The notes beneath the pieces are model-generated. The model did not search any database and had not been told where the DNA came from. It saw only the letters and a program-made list of their open reading frames with translations. DNA of 25,906 nt from Anaerolineae bacterium (GTDB lineage Bacteria; Chloroflexota; Anaerolineae; Aggregatilineales; Aggregatilineaceae): NCBI GenBank assembly GCA_016929355.1, contig JAFGJA010000150.1, positions 1 through 25,906 of the forward strand, written 5' to 3'. Of this stretch, positions 7,553 to 15,262 are shown piece by piece. Position 1 is the stretch's first letter. The number at the start of each line of letters is the position of its first letter. Position numbers and translations under genes: made by a program.

Positions 7553-9205
7553 ATGGGACACGAACCAGCGCACGAGCCAGAACTTGAACCGGAAGAGATA
7601 GACGAGGCGGCGAGTAGTAGTGCGCCGAGCGATGACGATGATTTATCGCTGGCGGCATTGCTTGCGCCTGCGCCCAGTACCGGCGCATCGCTGATCGGGC
7701 AAACGTTGGAAGGCCGTTACCGATTTGATGAACTGCTGGGCGAGGGATCGTTTGCGCGCGTGTTCAAAGTCTACGATCTGCACCGGCAGGTGTATCTGGC
7801 GGCGAAAGTGCTGCGCAGCGACATCGCGCAGGAACCCGCGTTCTTAGAGCGTTTCAAGCGGGAAGCGTCAGTTTTGGCGCGTTTGCAGCATCCGAACATT
7901 GTACGTTATTACGAAACCGTCGAAAGTGGCGATGTGGTGTTTATCCTGACCGACTACATCGCGGGACGAACGCTACAGGCGGTGCTGCGGGAGCAGGGCG
8001 GACCGATTTCACCATTTGAATCATTAACTTATTTACGCCCGATGGCGGCAGCACTGCATTACGCACACCGTGAGAATATTGTGCATCGTGATCTCAAACC
8101 CGCGAATATTTTGCTGGATGAGAATAACCACCTCTACGTGACCGATTTTGGTATCGCGCGCATCATCAGCGATACAAGCACGCTCACGATGGATACAACG
8201 GTGGGCACACCCCATTTTATGTCCCCTGAGCAGATTATGCTGGGCGAGATTACCGGGCGGACGGATATTTACGCTTTTGGGGTGCTACTCTACCAGATGT
8301 ATACGGGCCAACTGCCGTTTGTGGGTGACAGCCCTGAAGCGACAGGCACAATGGCAACCATGCGCATTGTCTACGAGCACTTGCATGTGAAGCCGGAACC
8401 GCTCTCTGATTTGAATCCGCGCATCAGCCGGGCGGTTGAGAATGTGGTGCTGAAATGCCTGGAAAAAGATCCCGCCCAACGTTACCGGACGATGAATGAA
8501 GTGTTTGCCGCGCTGAGTGATGCGATTGGCACACCGTCCGTGTCGTTTGATGCGGATGAGATTGCTGGGGTTGCGGCGGCGGGATCGCTGGCGGGTGAGC
8601 GCGTGCCTACTGCGGTGGGCGGCTTGTCGCAGGTGATCGGCGGGGCGATGAGCGATAGTGCGGATCGGTACGACGATGACTATGCTGACGAATACGCTGA
8701 TGAATATAGCGAATCCAAGAGCAAGCGTGCCGAACGCAAAGCCAAGCGTTTTGGGGAATGGCCTGAGGATGAAGTCGCCGAGGCGATGACCGAGAAAGAG
8801 CGCGAAAAAAAGCAGGAGAGCGAAGAGAAAAACGACGAAAAACAGCAGGAAAAAGGGTGGGATACGGGTATTGAAAAGCATGAGTTATTTGTTGACATTG
8901 GCCCATCGGATCGCTTGAGTCAATTTACCTTTGGTGCGTTTATCGTGTGGATTGGCATCGTGTTGGGGCTGAATTTTAGCGAGGGCTGGTCCTGGATTGT
9001 CGGCGGGGCCGGGTCGCTGCTGATTCTGGAAGCGTTCGCCCGTGTGGTCATGCCCGAATTTCGGGCGCGTCCCGGTGGGCGGTTGGTGATTGGTTCTGTA
9101 CTGCTGATGCTGGGTTTCGGTGGTATTTTGGGCTTTGGTACGTTCTGGCCGTTGATTTTGATCGTCATTGGGGCGAGTTTATTGATCAACCGCCTGTTTG
9201 ATTAA
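7553..9205 (+). CDS. Ser/Thr protein kinase with C-terminal LiaF-like four-helix membrane module
   Basis: The 550-residue protein starts with an acidic, disordered ~45 residues. A complete Hanks-type kinase domain (55-325) follows: GEGSFARV P-loop, Lys85 in AAKVL, HRDLKPANILL with catalytic Asp180, DFG at 198-200, a Thr-rich activation loop (STLTMDTTVGTP) and MSPEQ. Next comes a long charged linker (370-445) with DYADEYADEY repeats and Lys/Glu-rich helix. The end (457-548) has four hydrophobic segments, including WIVGGAGSLLILEAF and FWPLILIVIGASLLI. That pattern resembles the DUF5668/LiaF transmembrane family, but here there is no extracellular sensor domain. The kinase should face the cytosol, tethered by the bundle. 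The start at 7553 has GAGGGAG nine bases upstream; the in-frame ATG at 7439 lacks one and would overlap the divergent gene's promoter. Confidence 0.92.
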   Translation: MGHEPAHEPELEPEEIDEAASSSAPSDDDDLSLAALLAPAPSTGASLIGQTLEGRYRFDELLGEGSFARVFKVYDLHRQVYLAAKVLRSDIAQEPAFLERFKREASVLARLQHPNIVRYYETVESGDVVFILTDYIAGRTLQAVLREQGGPISPFESLTYLRPMAAALHYAHRENIVHRDLKPANILLDENNHLYVTDFGIARIISDTSTLTMDTTVGTPHFMSPEQIMLGEITGRTDIYAFGVLLYQMYTGQLPFVGDSPEATGTMATMRIVYEHLHVKPEPLSDLNPRISRAVENVVLKCLEKDPAQRYRTMNEVFAALSDAIGTPSVSFDADEIAGVAAAGSLAGERVPTAVGGLSQVIGGAMSDSADRYDDDYADEYADEYSESKSKRAERKAKRFGEWPEDEVAEAMTEKEREKKQESEEKNDEKQQEKGWDTGIEKHELFVDIGPSDRLSQFTFGAFIVWIGIVLGLNFSEGWSWIVGGAGSLLILEAFARVVMPEFRARPGGRLVIGSVLLMLGFGGILGFGTFWPLILIVIGASLLINRLFD

Positions 9206-9232
9206 CTTGTTGTGCGCGTTCGGCATAAGGTT

Positions 9233-9261
9233 TTGTCACGCTGCGGTCACGCTCCGATTAT
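9233..9261 (+). promoter_or_regulatory. Predicted promoter for the small membrane protein gene
   Basis: TTGTCA (9233-9238, 5/6 to consensus), 17 bases, GATTAT (9256-9261, 4/6). It lies in the 94-base gap after the kinase gene and about 40 bases before the start codon. This suggests the small gene can be expressed independently of the kinase. Confidence 0.45.
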
Positions 9262-9299
9262 ACGCTGTATAAAATCGGGTGAGTTTGGAGGAAAACCTT

Positions 9300-9626
9300 A
9301 TGTCGGATGTATCCAAATCGCGTGGTTCGATCAAATTTCCGTCGCAATTGGAGATCGCGGGGATTGTGTTGGCGGCGATGCCGTTCGTGTGTACTTTTTC
9401 GACCACATCGACCAAAACAGTGAATGGGCGCGTGGTTGAGGAATCATCGACTGATTATGTGGCGATTCTGGCGGGGTTAGCGGCGGTGGGGCTTGCGGCG
9501 GCGATCCTGGCGACATTGTTTCCGAATACGGCGCAGGAAGATCGCATTAAGCGGATTGGCGCAATAGTAGTGATTGCGCTGTTGGGGGCGTACCAACTGC
9601 TAGGACCGGGGCTGGGTGTTTTCTGA
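9300..9626 (+). CDS. Small membrane protein, three predicted helices, unknown function
   Basis: I do not recognise the family. The 108-residue product has hydrophobic segments at about 22-38 (LEIAGIVLAAMPFVCTF), 55-76 (YVAILAGLAAVGLAAAILATLF) and 84-104 (IKRIGAIVVIALLGAYQLLG). A polar loop (STTSTKTVNGRVVEESSTD) lies between helices one and two. The ATG at 9300 has GGAGG eight bases upstream, which decides it over an in-frame ATG at 9279. It follows the membrane-tethered kinase on the same strand and is closed by its own hairpin. It could be a partner of that kinase's membrane bundle, but only the adjacency supports this. Confidence 0.72.
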   Translation: MSDVSKSRGSIKFPSQLEIAGIVLAAMPFVCTFSTTSTKTVNGRVVEESSTDYVAILAGLAAVGLAAAILATLFPNTAQEDRIKRIGAIVVIALLGAYQLLGPGLGVF

Positions 9627-9659
9627 TTGTTTAGACTGGCATCATAGTTTAAGGTTCCA

Positions 9660-9694
9660 GGGCGGACGCGAATCTCATCGTGATCCGCCCTTTT
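9660..9694 (+). terminator. Hairpin terminator with T-run
   Basis: GGGCGGA (9660-9666) pairs with TCCGCCC (9684-9690), with partial pairing inside the loop, and TTTT follows. It lies 33 bases after the stop of the small membrane protein and just before the stop of the convergent SEC-C gene. The T-run favours rightward transcripts. Confidence 0.62.
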
Positions 9695-9698
9695 GCGT

Positions 9699-10334
9699 TC
9701 ACGTTTTCTGCCGATCTCTTTCTTGATCTTCGCGCAAATGACATTTTTTATATTTCTTGCCACTGCCGCACCAGCACGGATCATTGCGTCCGGGGCGCTT
9801 GGGGGCGATGATGGGTTTCAATTCATCTGGCGATGGAGTCTCATCTTCGGCGTATGCGTTCGGGTCTTTCATGGCGGCCATTCGCGCGGCAAGCTGTAAC
9901 ATGATGTTGCCTTCTGGCATTTCGAAATTTTCCAGGTCTTGCCGCCGACCTGCCATTGGGTCTTTGCCCTGGATGCTGTCAATGACCCATGCTTTGTCTG
10001 TAATCATACGGTCAATGCGGTGTGATTCAAACATACGCTCGACGAATGGAATGTAACGCTCCATGCGCGATTCTTCCAACACGCCAAGTAGAAATGCGTT
10101 AGCGGTGCGATCATCGTTGGTTTCTTCTTCTGGTGGAACTGACATAATGAATTGCACAACGCTATCGGCCAGGCGTTCGCGTGTAGTGGGCAACTCTTTG
10201 GCAACTCGTTCCAGCACACCTGATGCCGTATTGCGCGTATGAACGTCTTTGGTGCGATCTCGAATTACGGCTAAACATGGCTCAATCGTCACTTCTCCGG
10301 CGTGGTGAAGTTTGGAAACAACTTCCTCGGACAA
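9699..10334 (-). CDS. SEC-C motif protein, C-terminal part of a gene split by TGA
   Basis: This 211-residue frame ends in a SEC-C zinc-binding motif, GRNDPCWCGSGKKYKKCH (about 185-202), the same small module found at the SecA C-terminus and in many uncharacterised bacterial proteins. The part before it is helical and looks like HEAT-type or DUF1186-like repeats (TIEPCLAVIRDRTKDVHTR, ASGVLERVAKEL, RYIPFVERMF). The first available codon is a TTG at 10334, directly after the TGA that ends the upstream frame. Both frames are in the same register, and the helical repeat pattern reads straight through the junction. I therefore think this is the rest of one ~320-residue protein. It could still be made by reinitiation at the TTG, but no Shine-Dalgarno is convincing. 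Confidence 0.7.
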   Translation of the reverse strand: MSEEVVSKLHHAGEVTIEPCLAVIRDRTKDVHTRNTASGVLERVAKELPTTRERLADSVVQFIMSVPPEEETNDDRTANAFLLGVLEESRMERYIPFVERMFESHRIDRMITDKAWVIDSIQGKDPMAGRRQDLENFEMPEGNIMLQLAARMAAMKDPNAYAEDETPSPDELKPIIAPKRPGRNDPCWCGSGKKYKKCHLREDQERDRQKT

Positions 10335-10337
10335 TCA
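10335..10337 (-). other. In-frame TGA separating two parts of the SEC-C gene
   Basis: The minus strand reads GAC GAT GAA TGA TTG TCC GAG GAA. No frame change occurs across it. A short hairpin with 6-base arms GAAGTT / AACTTC (10307-10325) begins nine bases after the TGA. A nonsense mutation or sequence error is most likely. Programmed readthrough, selenocysteine or stop-start coupling are less likely alternatives. Confidence 0.75.
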
Positions 10338-10667
10338 TTCATCGTCCAAATATCGTTCGATCAGGTCGAACAATGTCGCAACTACCTGGGCAGTGATTGG
10401 TAAATCGGCCAGTAACTGCACGCCGTAAACATAGGCGTAATTCCAGGCATTCTCTTCATTATCTGTCGCTTCATCAGGGTCGAAATCCCAATTCGTTTCA
10501 ACGATGTTGACCATAAATTGCCGGAGTGGTTCGACGGCGGCTGGGCCATGTGCCCGAATTCCATCCAGAATTTCCGGTGCGGGATCGCTATCGTGTGGGC
10601 TAACGTCCTGGCAACTTGCCTTAAGTTGTTCAAGTAGCGTTTGCAAATTCTGCAAGTCTTCGGTCAT
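10335..10667 (-). CDS. N-terminal part of the TGA-split HEAT-like/SEC-C protein
   Basis: This 110-residue, acidic, helical frame opens with MTEDLQNLQTLLEQLKAS. It contains PEILDGIRAHGPAAVEPLRQFM and YAYVYGVQLLADLPITAQ, which look like HEAT-type helical pairs. It ends LFDLIERYLDDE at the TGA at 10335-10337. Continuing in the same frame gives LSEEVVSKLHHAGEVTIEP, the natural next repeat. Alone it carries no recognisable catalytic motif and no SEC-C. The ATG at 10667 has GGGAG close upstream; a GTG at 10685 would add six residues. The pair lies downstream of the iorAB terminator, so it has its own promoter or depends on readthrough of that terminator. Confidence 0.62.
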   Translation of the reverse strand: MTEDLQNLQTLLEQLKASCQDVSPHDSDPAPEILDGIRAHGPAAVEPLRQFMVNIVETNWDFDPDEATDNEENAWNYAYVYGVQLLADLPITAQVVATLFDLIERYLDDE

Positions 10668-10702
10668 GCTCTCCCATTCCTTCACAGTACAGTTTCTGAA
10701 TC

Positions 10703-10726
10703 AAAAAAGGCGGACATACGTCCACC
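10703..10726 (-). terminator. Rho-independent terminator of the iorAB operon
   Basis: On the minus strand GGTGGAC, loop GTAT, GTCCGCC is followed at once by TTTTTT. The 7-bp stem has one G-T wobble. It sits 36 bases after the iorB stop codon. This is the clearest intrinsic terminator in the window. Confidence 0.85.
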
Positions 10727-10761
10727 TCTATTTTAAGCAAGAATGGGATAAGCGGAAATCT

Positions 10762-11337
10762 TTAACCACTCACTGATGCGCGTCCCTGGCGGAAAGCGTT
10801 GATATTTTGTGCGATGACCTGTTCGCCCTTGCGCGCGAAAATGGAAGTAATCGCCGCTTCTAAGGTGCTGGCCTCAAGCGGCAAGAAGCGGGATGCTGCG
10901 CCTAACAACACCATATTCGAGGATCGTGCCGCGCGCATGTTTTTCGCCAGGCCCGTTGCATCGATCAGATATACATTTGGATACTCTCTAAGTGTGGCGA
11001 TTATGTCGTCCAATTCGGGGTAATCGGGGATATTGACAAAGGGGGTGCTGTCCGCCACGATCACACCGGCGGGTTGGAGATATGAGACATAGCGGAGCGT
11101 TTCCATCGGTTCCATTGACAGGACCATATCGGCGTTGCCTTCCGCGATCAAGTCCGAATAGATGGGTTGATCCGCGATCCGCAGATGGCTTTGTACCGCG
11201 CCGCCGCGCTGCGACATGCCGTGGACTTCGGCCTGTTTGAGCCGCATTTTCCCTTTGACGGCGGCCATACCGATGATTGCCGCAATCGAGAGCACGCCTT
11301 GCCCACCCACACCGGATAGGATGATGTCGTATTTCAT
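10762..11337 (-). CDS. iorB: Indolepyruvate oxidoreductase subunit beta (IorB)
   Basis: The 191-residue protein is the gamma-type (KorC/PorC-like) subunit of indolepyruvate:ferredoxin oxidoreductase. It shows IILSGVGGQGVLSIAAIIG (5-23), AEVHGMSQRGGAVQSHLRI (about 37-55), and EGNADMVLSMEPMETLRY, all hallmarks of the family. Together with IorA it converts arylpyruvates from aromatic amino-acid transamination (indolepyruvate, phenylpyruvate) to the aryl-acetyl-CoA, CO2 and reduced electron carrier. The gene starts two bases after the iorA stop, with AGGAG inside the iorA end, so the two are translationally coupled. Length is normal for the family. Confidence 0.94.
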   Translation of the reverse strand: MKYDIILSGVGGQGVLSIAAIIGMAAVKGKMRLKQAEVHGMSQRGGAVQSHLRIADQPIYSDLIAEGNADMVLSMEPMETLRYVSYLQPAGVIVADSTPFVNIPDYPELDDIIATLREYPNVYLIDATGLAKNMRAARSSNMVLLGAASRFLPLEASTLEAAITSIFARKGEQVIAQNINAFRQGRASVSG

Positions 11338-11339
11338 GG

Positions 11340-12977
11340 CTAGGCTAGCTCCTTTTGTTGGGTTGTGTCCTCGGATTGGGGTGAGTCATTTTGCTTGGCG
11401 GTTTTGCGATGCCGCTTGGCGGTTTCAATACATTCGCGCCGCGCAATGATCACTGATACGCCCTCGTAGTTGAGTTCCTCCGTGATGACCTTGACATTAT
11501 CTGCGTGTTGGCGGGGCAGGGGGGTGATCACGCGCACGTGATCTTCCGGTACGCCTAACCCGATGGCGATGTTTTCCAGATGACCGGTTCCGGCGTGATG
11601 CTGCCCGCCGGTCATGGCGGTGGTCTGGTTATCCACAATGAAAATCTTGACTGTTTTGTTTGCGTTGATCACATCAAGCAAGCCGGTCATGCCCGAATGG
11701 GCAAAGGTCGAATCCCCGATTACGGCAATGGCGGGGAGCAAACCCGCATCGGCTGCACCTTTCGCCATCGTGATCGAAGCCCCCATATCCACACAGGTGT
11801 TGATCGCGTTATAGGGCGGCAGAACACCGAGTGTATAACAGCCAATATCCGAGAAAACGCGCCCTTTAGAATATTGGTCAAGCGCTTCATTCAGCGCAGT
11901 GAACGTATCCCCGTGTGGGCAGCCCTGGCACAACTGCGGCGGGCGATTCGCCACAATCGGCGGGACGGTAAAGGTGGGGCTGGTTTCGATGCCTAACGCT
12001 TTGGCGACTAATGTCGGATTTAGTTCACCGGCACGCGGCAGCGAGCCATCCAACCGCCCGCGAATTTTGCCCGTATCGAAGGGATAGCCACGCAGTTGTT
12101 CTTCAATAAGGGGCATCCCCTCCTCCAGCACGAGGACCGAGGCGCAGCTATCGACCAGCCGCGCGATCAGTTTGGTGGGAAGCGGGTATTGGCCGATCTT
12201 TAAAACCGGATACGGGCATCCGTCGGGATAATTTTCCATCAGGTAATTATAGGTGATCCCACTGGCAATGATGCCCAGGCCGTAATCGCTGTGGTCCTCG
12301 TAGCGGTTGAAGGGGGATTGCTCCGCTTCCAGGATGAAGTCGGCTTGTTGCTTCAACAGGTCCGCGTATTTTTTGCGCGCGAGGGCGGGCAGCAGCACAA
12401 ATTGCTGCGCATTGGTGGGCAGCGCAATCTCGTTTTCCGGGATCGGATCGCGGGTAGTGATGTCCGCGCGTGAATGGGAGAGGCGCGTCGTCATGCGTAC
12501 CAGGACGGGAATAGTGTATTTCTCGGAGAGTTCGAAGGCGTAAAACGGTACATCATACGCTTCTTGCTGGTTGGATGGCTCCAACACCGGGATCATGGCG
12601 AATTTGCCGAAGAAGCGCGAATCCTGTTCATTTTGCGAAGAGTGCATCGACGGATCATCGGCGACAACGTAGATGATGCCACCATTGGCTCCGGTCAGCG
12701 CAGAATTCATAAACGGGTCCGCCGCGACATTCAGCCCGACATGCTTCATGCAGACCATCGCGCGTTTGCCCACATAGGACATGCCTAACGCGGCTTCCAT
12801 CGCGGTTTTTTCGTTCGCGGACCAGTCACGGTGAACGCCGCGCGCCTGGGCTTGTTGGGAACGTTGGATGTATTCGGTGATCTCAGTGGAGGGCGTGCCC
12901 GGATAGGCATACACCCCGGATAATCCTGCATCCAGCGCGCCCTGGGCAATGGCTTCATTCCCTAAGGGAACAAACAT
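11340..12977 (-). CDS. iorA: Indolepyruvate oxidoreductase subunit alpha (IorA), lacking the C-terminal ferredoxin domain
   Basis: The 545-residue protein has the pyrimidine-binding half first (GNEAIAQGALDAGLSGVYAYPGTPSTEI, HRDWSANEKTAMEAALG, CMKHVGLNVAADPFMN), then a linker domain. The thiamine-diphosphate half follows: RPPQLCQGCPHGD with Cys350/Cys353, DIGCYTLG, GDSTFAHSG at 421-429 and IVDNQTTAMTGG. This is the IorA catalytic core. Typical IorA continues about 60-80 residues after SVIIARREC with two 4Fe-4S ferredoxin motifs. Here that position holds ETAKRHRKTAKQNDSPQSED and stops, with no CxxCxxC. The reading frame ends normally into iorB, so this is not an obvious frameshift. Electrons must leave by another route or partner. 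Start supported by AAGGA ten bases upstream. Confidence 0.93.
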   Translation of the reverse strand: MFVPLGNEAIAQGALDAGLSGVYAYPGTPSTEITEYIQRSQQAQARGVHRDWSANEKTAMEAALGMSYVGKRAMVCMKHVGLNVAADPFMNSALTGANGGIIYVVADDPSMHSSQNEQDSRFFGKFAMIPVLEPSNQQEAYDVPFYAFELSEKYTIPVLVRMTTRLSHSRADITTRDPIPENEIALPTNAQQFVLLPALARKKYADLLKQQADFILEAEQSPFNRYEDHSDYGLGIIASGITYNYLMENYPDGCPYPVLKIGQYPLPTKLIARLVDSCASVLVLEEGMPLIEEQLRGYPFDTGKIRGRLDGSLPRAGELNPTLVAKALGIETSPTFTVPPIVANRPPQLCQGCPHGDTFTALNEALDQYSKGRVFSDIGCYTLGVLPPYNAINTCVDMGASITMAKGAADAGLLPAIAVIGDSTFAHSGMTGLLDVINANKTVKIFIVDNQTTAMTGGQHHAGTGHLENIAIGLGVPEDHVRVITPLPRQHADNVKVITEELNYEGVSVIIARRECIETAKRHRKTAKQNDSPQSEDTTQQKELA

Positions 12978-13141
12978 AGGGTTCTTATCCTTCCAATAAG
13001 TTAAATATAGTTCTGGTTATTGCGACAAACCTGCATTTATAGTATACGCTTTCTTCATTCTTTGATTCTACCGTCATCTGGCATATTCTGCGCGGGTCAA
13101 ACGATACTTTCTATCATTTGCGTAATTGCCTAATTCTACTC

Positions 13142-13171
13142 TGGACTTTGCCTCTCGAAAACGTGTATAAT
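13142..13171 (+). promoter_or_regulatory. Predicted promoter of the ABC exporter operon
   Basis: A perfect TATAAT (13166-13171) is preceded at 18 bases by TGGACT (13142-13147, 4/6). Transcription from here gives a leader of roughly 155 bases before the ATG at 13334, long enough to hold regulatory structure. Confidence 0.55.
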
Positions 13172-13296
13172 TTGCGAGTTCGAACACTTCAACCGATGGG
13201 ATGGATGGAACTATCCGGCAAGTTTGCAGCATGTCCCCCCGCCTCAATAACCGTTTTAGCTGTGATAACCTTATACGCGCTTCAGTTCCGCGAAAC

Positions 13297-13311
13297 CTGA
13301 TCGACGATCAG
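13297..13311. promoter_or_regulatory. 15-bp palindrome just upstream of the ABC exporter start
   Basis: CTGATCGACGATCAG has perfect 7-base arms around one central base. It ends about eight bases before the AAGGAG Shine-Dalgarno. It could be a repressor site or an RNA hairpin affecting translation of the first exporter gene. The role is inferred. Confidence 0.4.
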
Positions 13312-13333
13312 CCAATCAAGGAGAAGCAACTTT

Positions 13334-15262
13334 ATGAAAATTGTAGTACGGATTCTCCGCTATTTGCGCCCTTACTGGCGTATCGCCGTGTTAGTGTATG
13401 CCGGTCTTATTGCGGCGACACTGCTCACCCTCATCACGCCGTCTTTAATCGGGAGTGCGATTGATGCGGCGCTGGGTGCGGAAGGCACAAGCTCAACTAT
13501 TTTTCCTGCCAATTGGACGAATAAGGAAAAACTGACCGCTACGGCCATCCTCATTATTGTGATCGCGGCGCTGCGCGGTCTGGTCAACTTTGTGCAGCGC
13601 TACGGTACGCAGTGGCTTGGTCGCAAAATCGCGTATGACATCCGGCTCGACTTATTTACGCATCTACAACGGCTGCCCTTTTCGTTCTATGACCGGATTC
13701 GGATTGGACAGTTGATGAGTCGCGCGGTAGGTGATGTGGATGAAATTCGCTTTTTTGCCGGGATCGTGATCGGTGACATCATCAATCTGATCGTGCTGCT
13801 GGTGGGTATCTATGGGATCATGTTCAGCATTAACGCGGAATTAGCCGCCATTTTCCTGATCCCCATTCCCCTCTTGTTTTGGGTGGCGTATGCTTTCGGG
13901 TCGCGCATTGAACCCCTGGTCAGCAAGATTCGTGAGGCGCGCGGCGGTATGTACGCGCGGATTCAGGAGAATCTTTCGCAGGTGGTGGTTGTGAAAGCGT
14001 TTGCGAATGAAGATTATGCCCGGAACAAATTCGATGAAGATAATAGTGAAGTGCTGCGGCGCTGGCTCAAATTGGCGTTTTTGTTCACGCTGGCGCTGCC
14101 GACGGTCTGGTTTATCGTCGGCTTTTTGTCGTTCCTGCTGCTGATCTATGGCGGAAATCAGGTATTGGATGATGAGATTTCGCTGGGGACGTTGGTGGAA
14201 TTCAACGCTTACGTGGGTTTGTTGGCATTACCGGCGCACCGCCTCGCGTTCATGATTGATGTGACCGCGCGCGCTATTGCCAACGGCAAGCGGATTTTCA
14301 GCATCATGGATACGACGCCGGAGATCAAGACGCGCATCGGTGCGCAGAATCCCGGTGAGATTACGGGCTGCATCGTGTTTGATGATGTATCGTTTGTGTA
14401 TGGTGCGCGCGAAGATGAGCCGGAAGTCGAAGTCCTCTATAATGTGTCATTCAAGGCGCAACCGGACACCGTTACCGCGATTGTGGGCACAACCGGGAGC
14501 GGTAAAACCACGCTGATCGATCTGGTTCCCCGTTTTTATGATGTCTCAGGCGGTAGTATCACGATTGATGGCATGGATGTGCGTGATATGTCGCTTAAGC
14601 TGCTGCGCGCGCAGGTCGGCTACGTGATGCAGAACACGTTTTTGTTCAATGCGACGATTGAAGAAAATGTCGCGTTTGGGCGACCCAATGCGACCCGCGA
14701 AGAAGTGGTTGAAGCGGCTAAAGCGGCTCGCGCGCACGATTTCATCATGGAGTTTCCTGAACAATACGAGACGTTAGTTGGGGAACGCGGTGTTACGTTG
14801 TCGGGTGGACAGCGCCAACGGATTGCCATTGCGCGCGCGCTGTTGGTCGATCCGCGCATCTTGATTCTGGATGATGCAACGGCCAGCGTGGACAGCCGCA
14901 CGGAATATCAAATTCGGGCTGCGCTCGAACACCTGATGCAAGGGCGCACGACATTGATCGTGGCGCAGCGCCTCAGTACGGTGATGCACGCGGATCAAAT
15001 TATCATGCTGGAAAATGGGCGCATTGTGGAACAGGGCACACATACCGAGATGGTCAAACTTGGCGGACGCTACGCGAATTTGTGGCGGTTGCAAACCGAT
15101 CAGGAAATGCCGGAAGAAGATATACGCGGGATTGGGCGTTCGGATGACAATATCAAGCCGCGCGCACCGCGCCCGCCCGAAATGGAAGATCGCACACCGG
15201 AAAAACGGGCGACGGCTGAATTTAGTTCGATTACCAAGCACCGACGCGAGGAGGGGAAATGA
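13334..15262 (+). CDS. ABC exporter half-transporter with degenerate ATP site residues (subunit 1)
   Basis: The 642-residue protein has a six-helix type IV exporter domain (about 15-315) and an ATPase domain with Walker A GTTGSGKT (385-392), Q-loop VMQNTFLF and a consensus LSGGQ signature (489-493). In Walker B (ILILDDATASVD) the catalytic Glu is replaced by Asp514, and the switch His is replaced by Gln545 (VAQRLST). Exactly these two changes mark the degenerate-site subunit of heterodimeric exporters such as TM287/288. Its stop overlaps the next gene's start by four bases (ATGA), so both subunits are co-translated. A charged tail of ~50 residues follows the ATPase domain. Substrate unknown: lipids, peptides or drugs are all possible. 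Start supported by AAGGAG. Confidence 0.95.
   Translation: MKIVVRILRYLRPYWRIAVLVYAGLIAATLLTLITPSLIGSAIDAALGAEGTSSTIFPANWTNKEKLTATAILIIVIAALRGLVNFVQRYGTQWLGRKIAYDIRLDLFTHLQRLPFSFYDRIRIGQLMSRAVGDVDEIRFFAGIVIGDIINLIVLLVGIYGIMFSINAELAAIFLIPIPLLFWVAYAFGSRIEPLVSKIREARGGMYARIQENLSQVVVVKAFANEDYARNKFDEDNSEVLRRWLKLAFLFTLALPTVWFIVGFLSFLLLIYGGNQVLDDEISLGTLVEFNAYVGLLALPAHRLAFMIDVTARAIANGKRIFSIMDTTPEIKTRIGAQNPGEITGCIVFDDVSFVYGAREDEPEVEVLYNVSFKAQPDTVTAIVGTTGSGKTTLIDLVPRFYDVSGGSITIDGMDVRDMSLKLLRAQVGYVMQNTFLFNATIEENVAFGRPNATREEVVEAAKAARAHDFIMEFPEQYETLVGERGVTLSGGQRQRIAIARALLVDPRILILDDATASVDSRTEYQIRAALEHLMQGRTTLIVAQRLSTVMHADQIIMLENGRIVEQGTHTEMVKLGGRYANLWRLQTDQEMPEEDIRGIGRSDDNIKPRAPRPPEMEDRTPEKRATAEFSSITKHRREEGK

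Larger units (their letters stand above)
12978..13333. other. 356-base divergent intergenic region (iorA / ABC exporter)
   Basis: This gap separates the leftward iorAB operon from the rightward ABC exporter operon. It holds a good rightward promoter (13142-13171) and a long leader of about 160 bases with a 15-base palindrome (13297-13311). Small open frames here (for example 13201-13464) run into the exporter gene out of frame and have no family look. The AT-rich stretch near iorA (about 13005-13060) probably carries the leftward promoter, but I could not settle on boxes. Confidence 0.5.

Noticed and set aside
8285..8881. 198-residue open frame opposite the Ser/Thr kinase linker
   Set aside because: Its hydrophobic Phe/Leu run is the complement of the Lys/Glu-rich linker codons, not a real membrane segment.
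10307..10337. Selenocysteine insertion at the TGA of the SEC-C gene
   Set aside because: The hairpin is short and the helical-repeat setting is not a redox site. Kept only as a low-probability option within the split-gene finding.
13201..13464. 87-residue frame in the leader of the ABC operon
   Set aside because: No Shine-Dalgarno, overlaps the first exporter gene by 131 bases out of frame, and no family resemblance. It could at most be a leader peptide, but nothing supports it.
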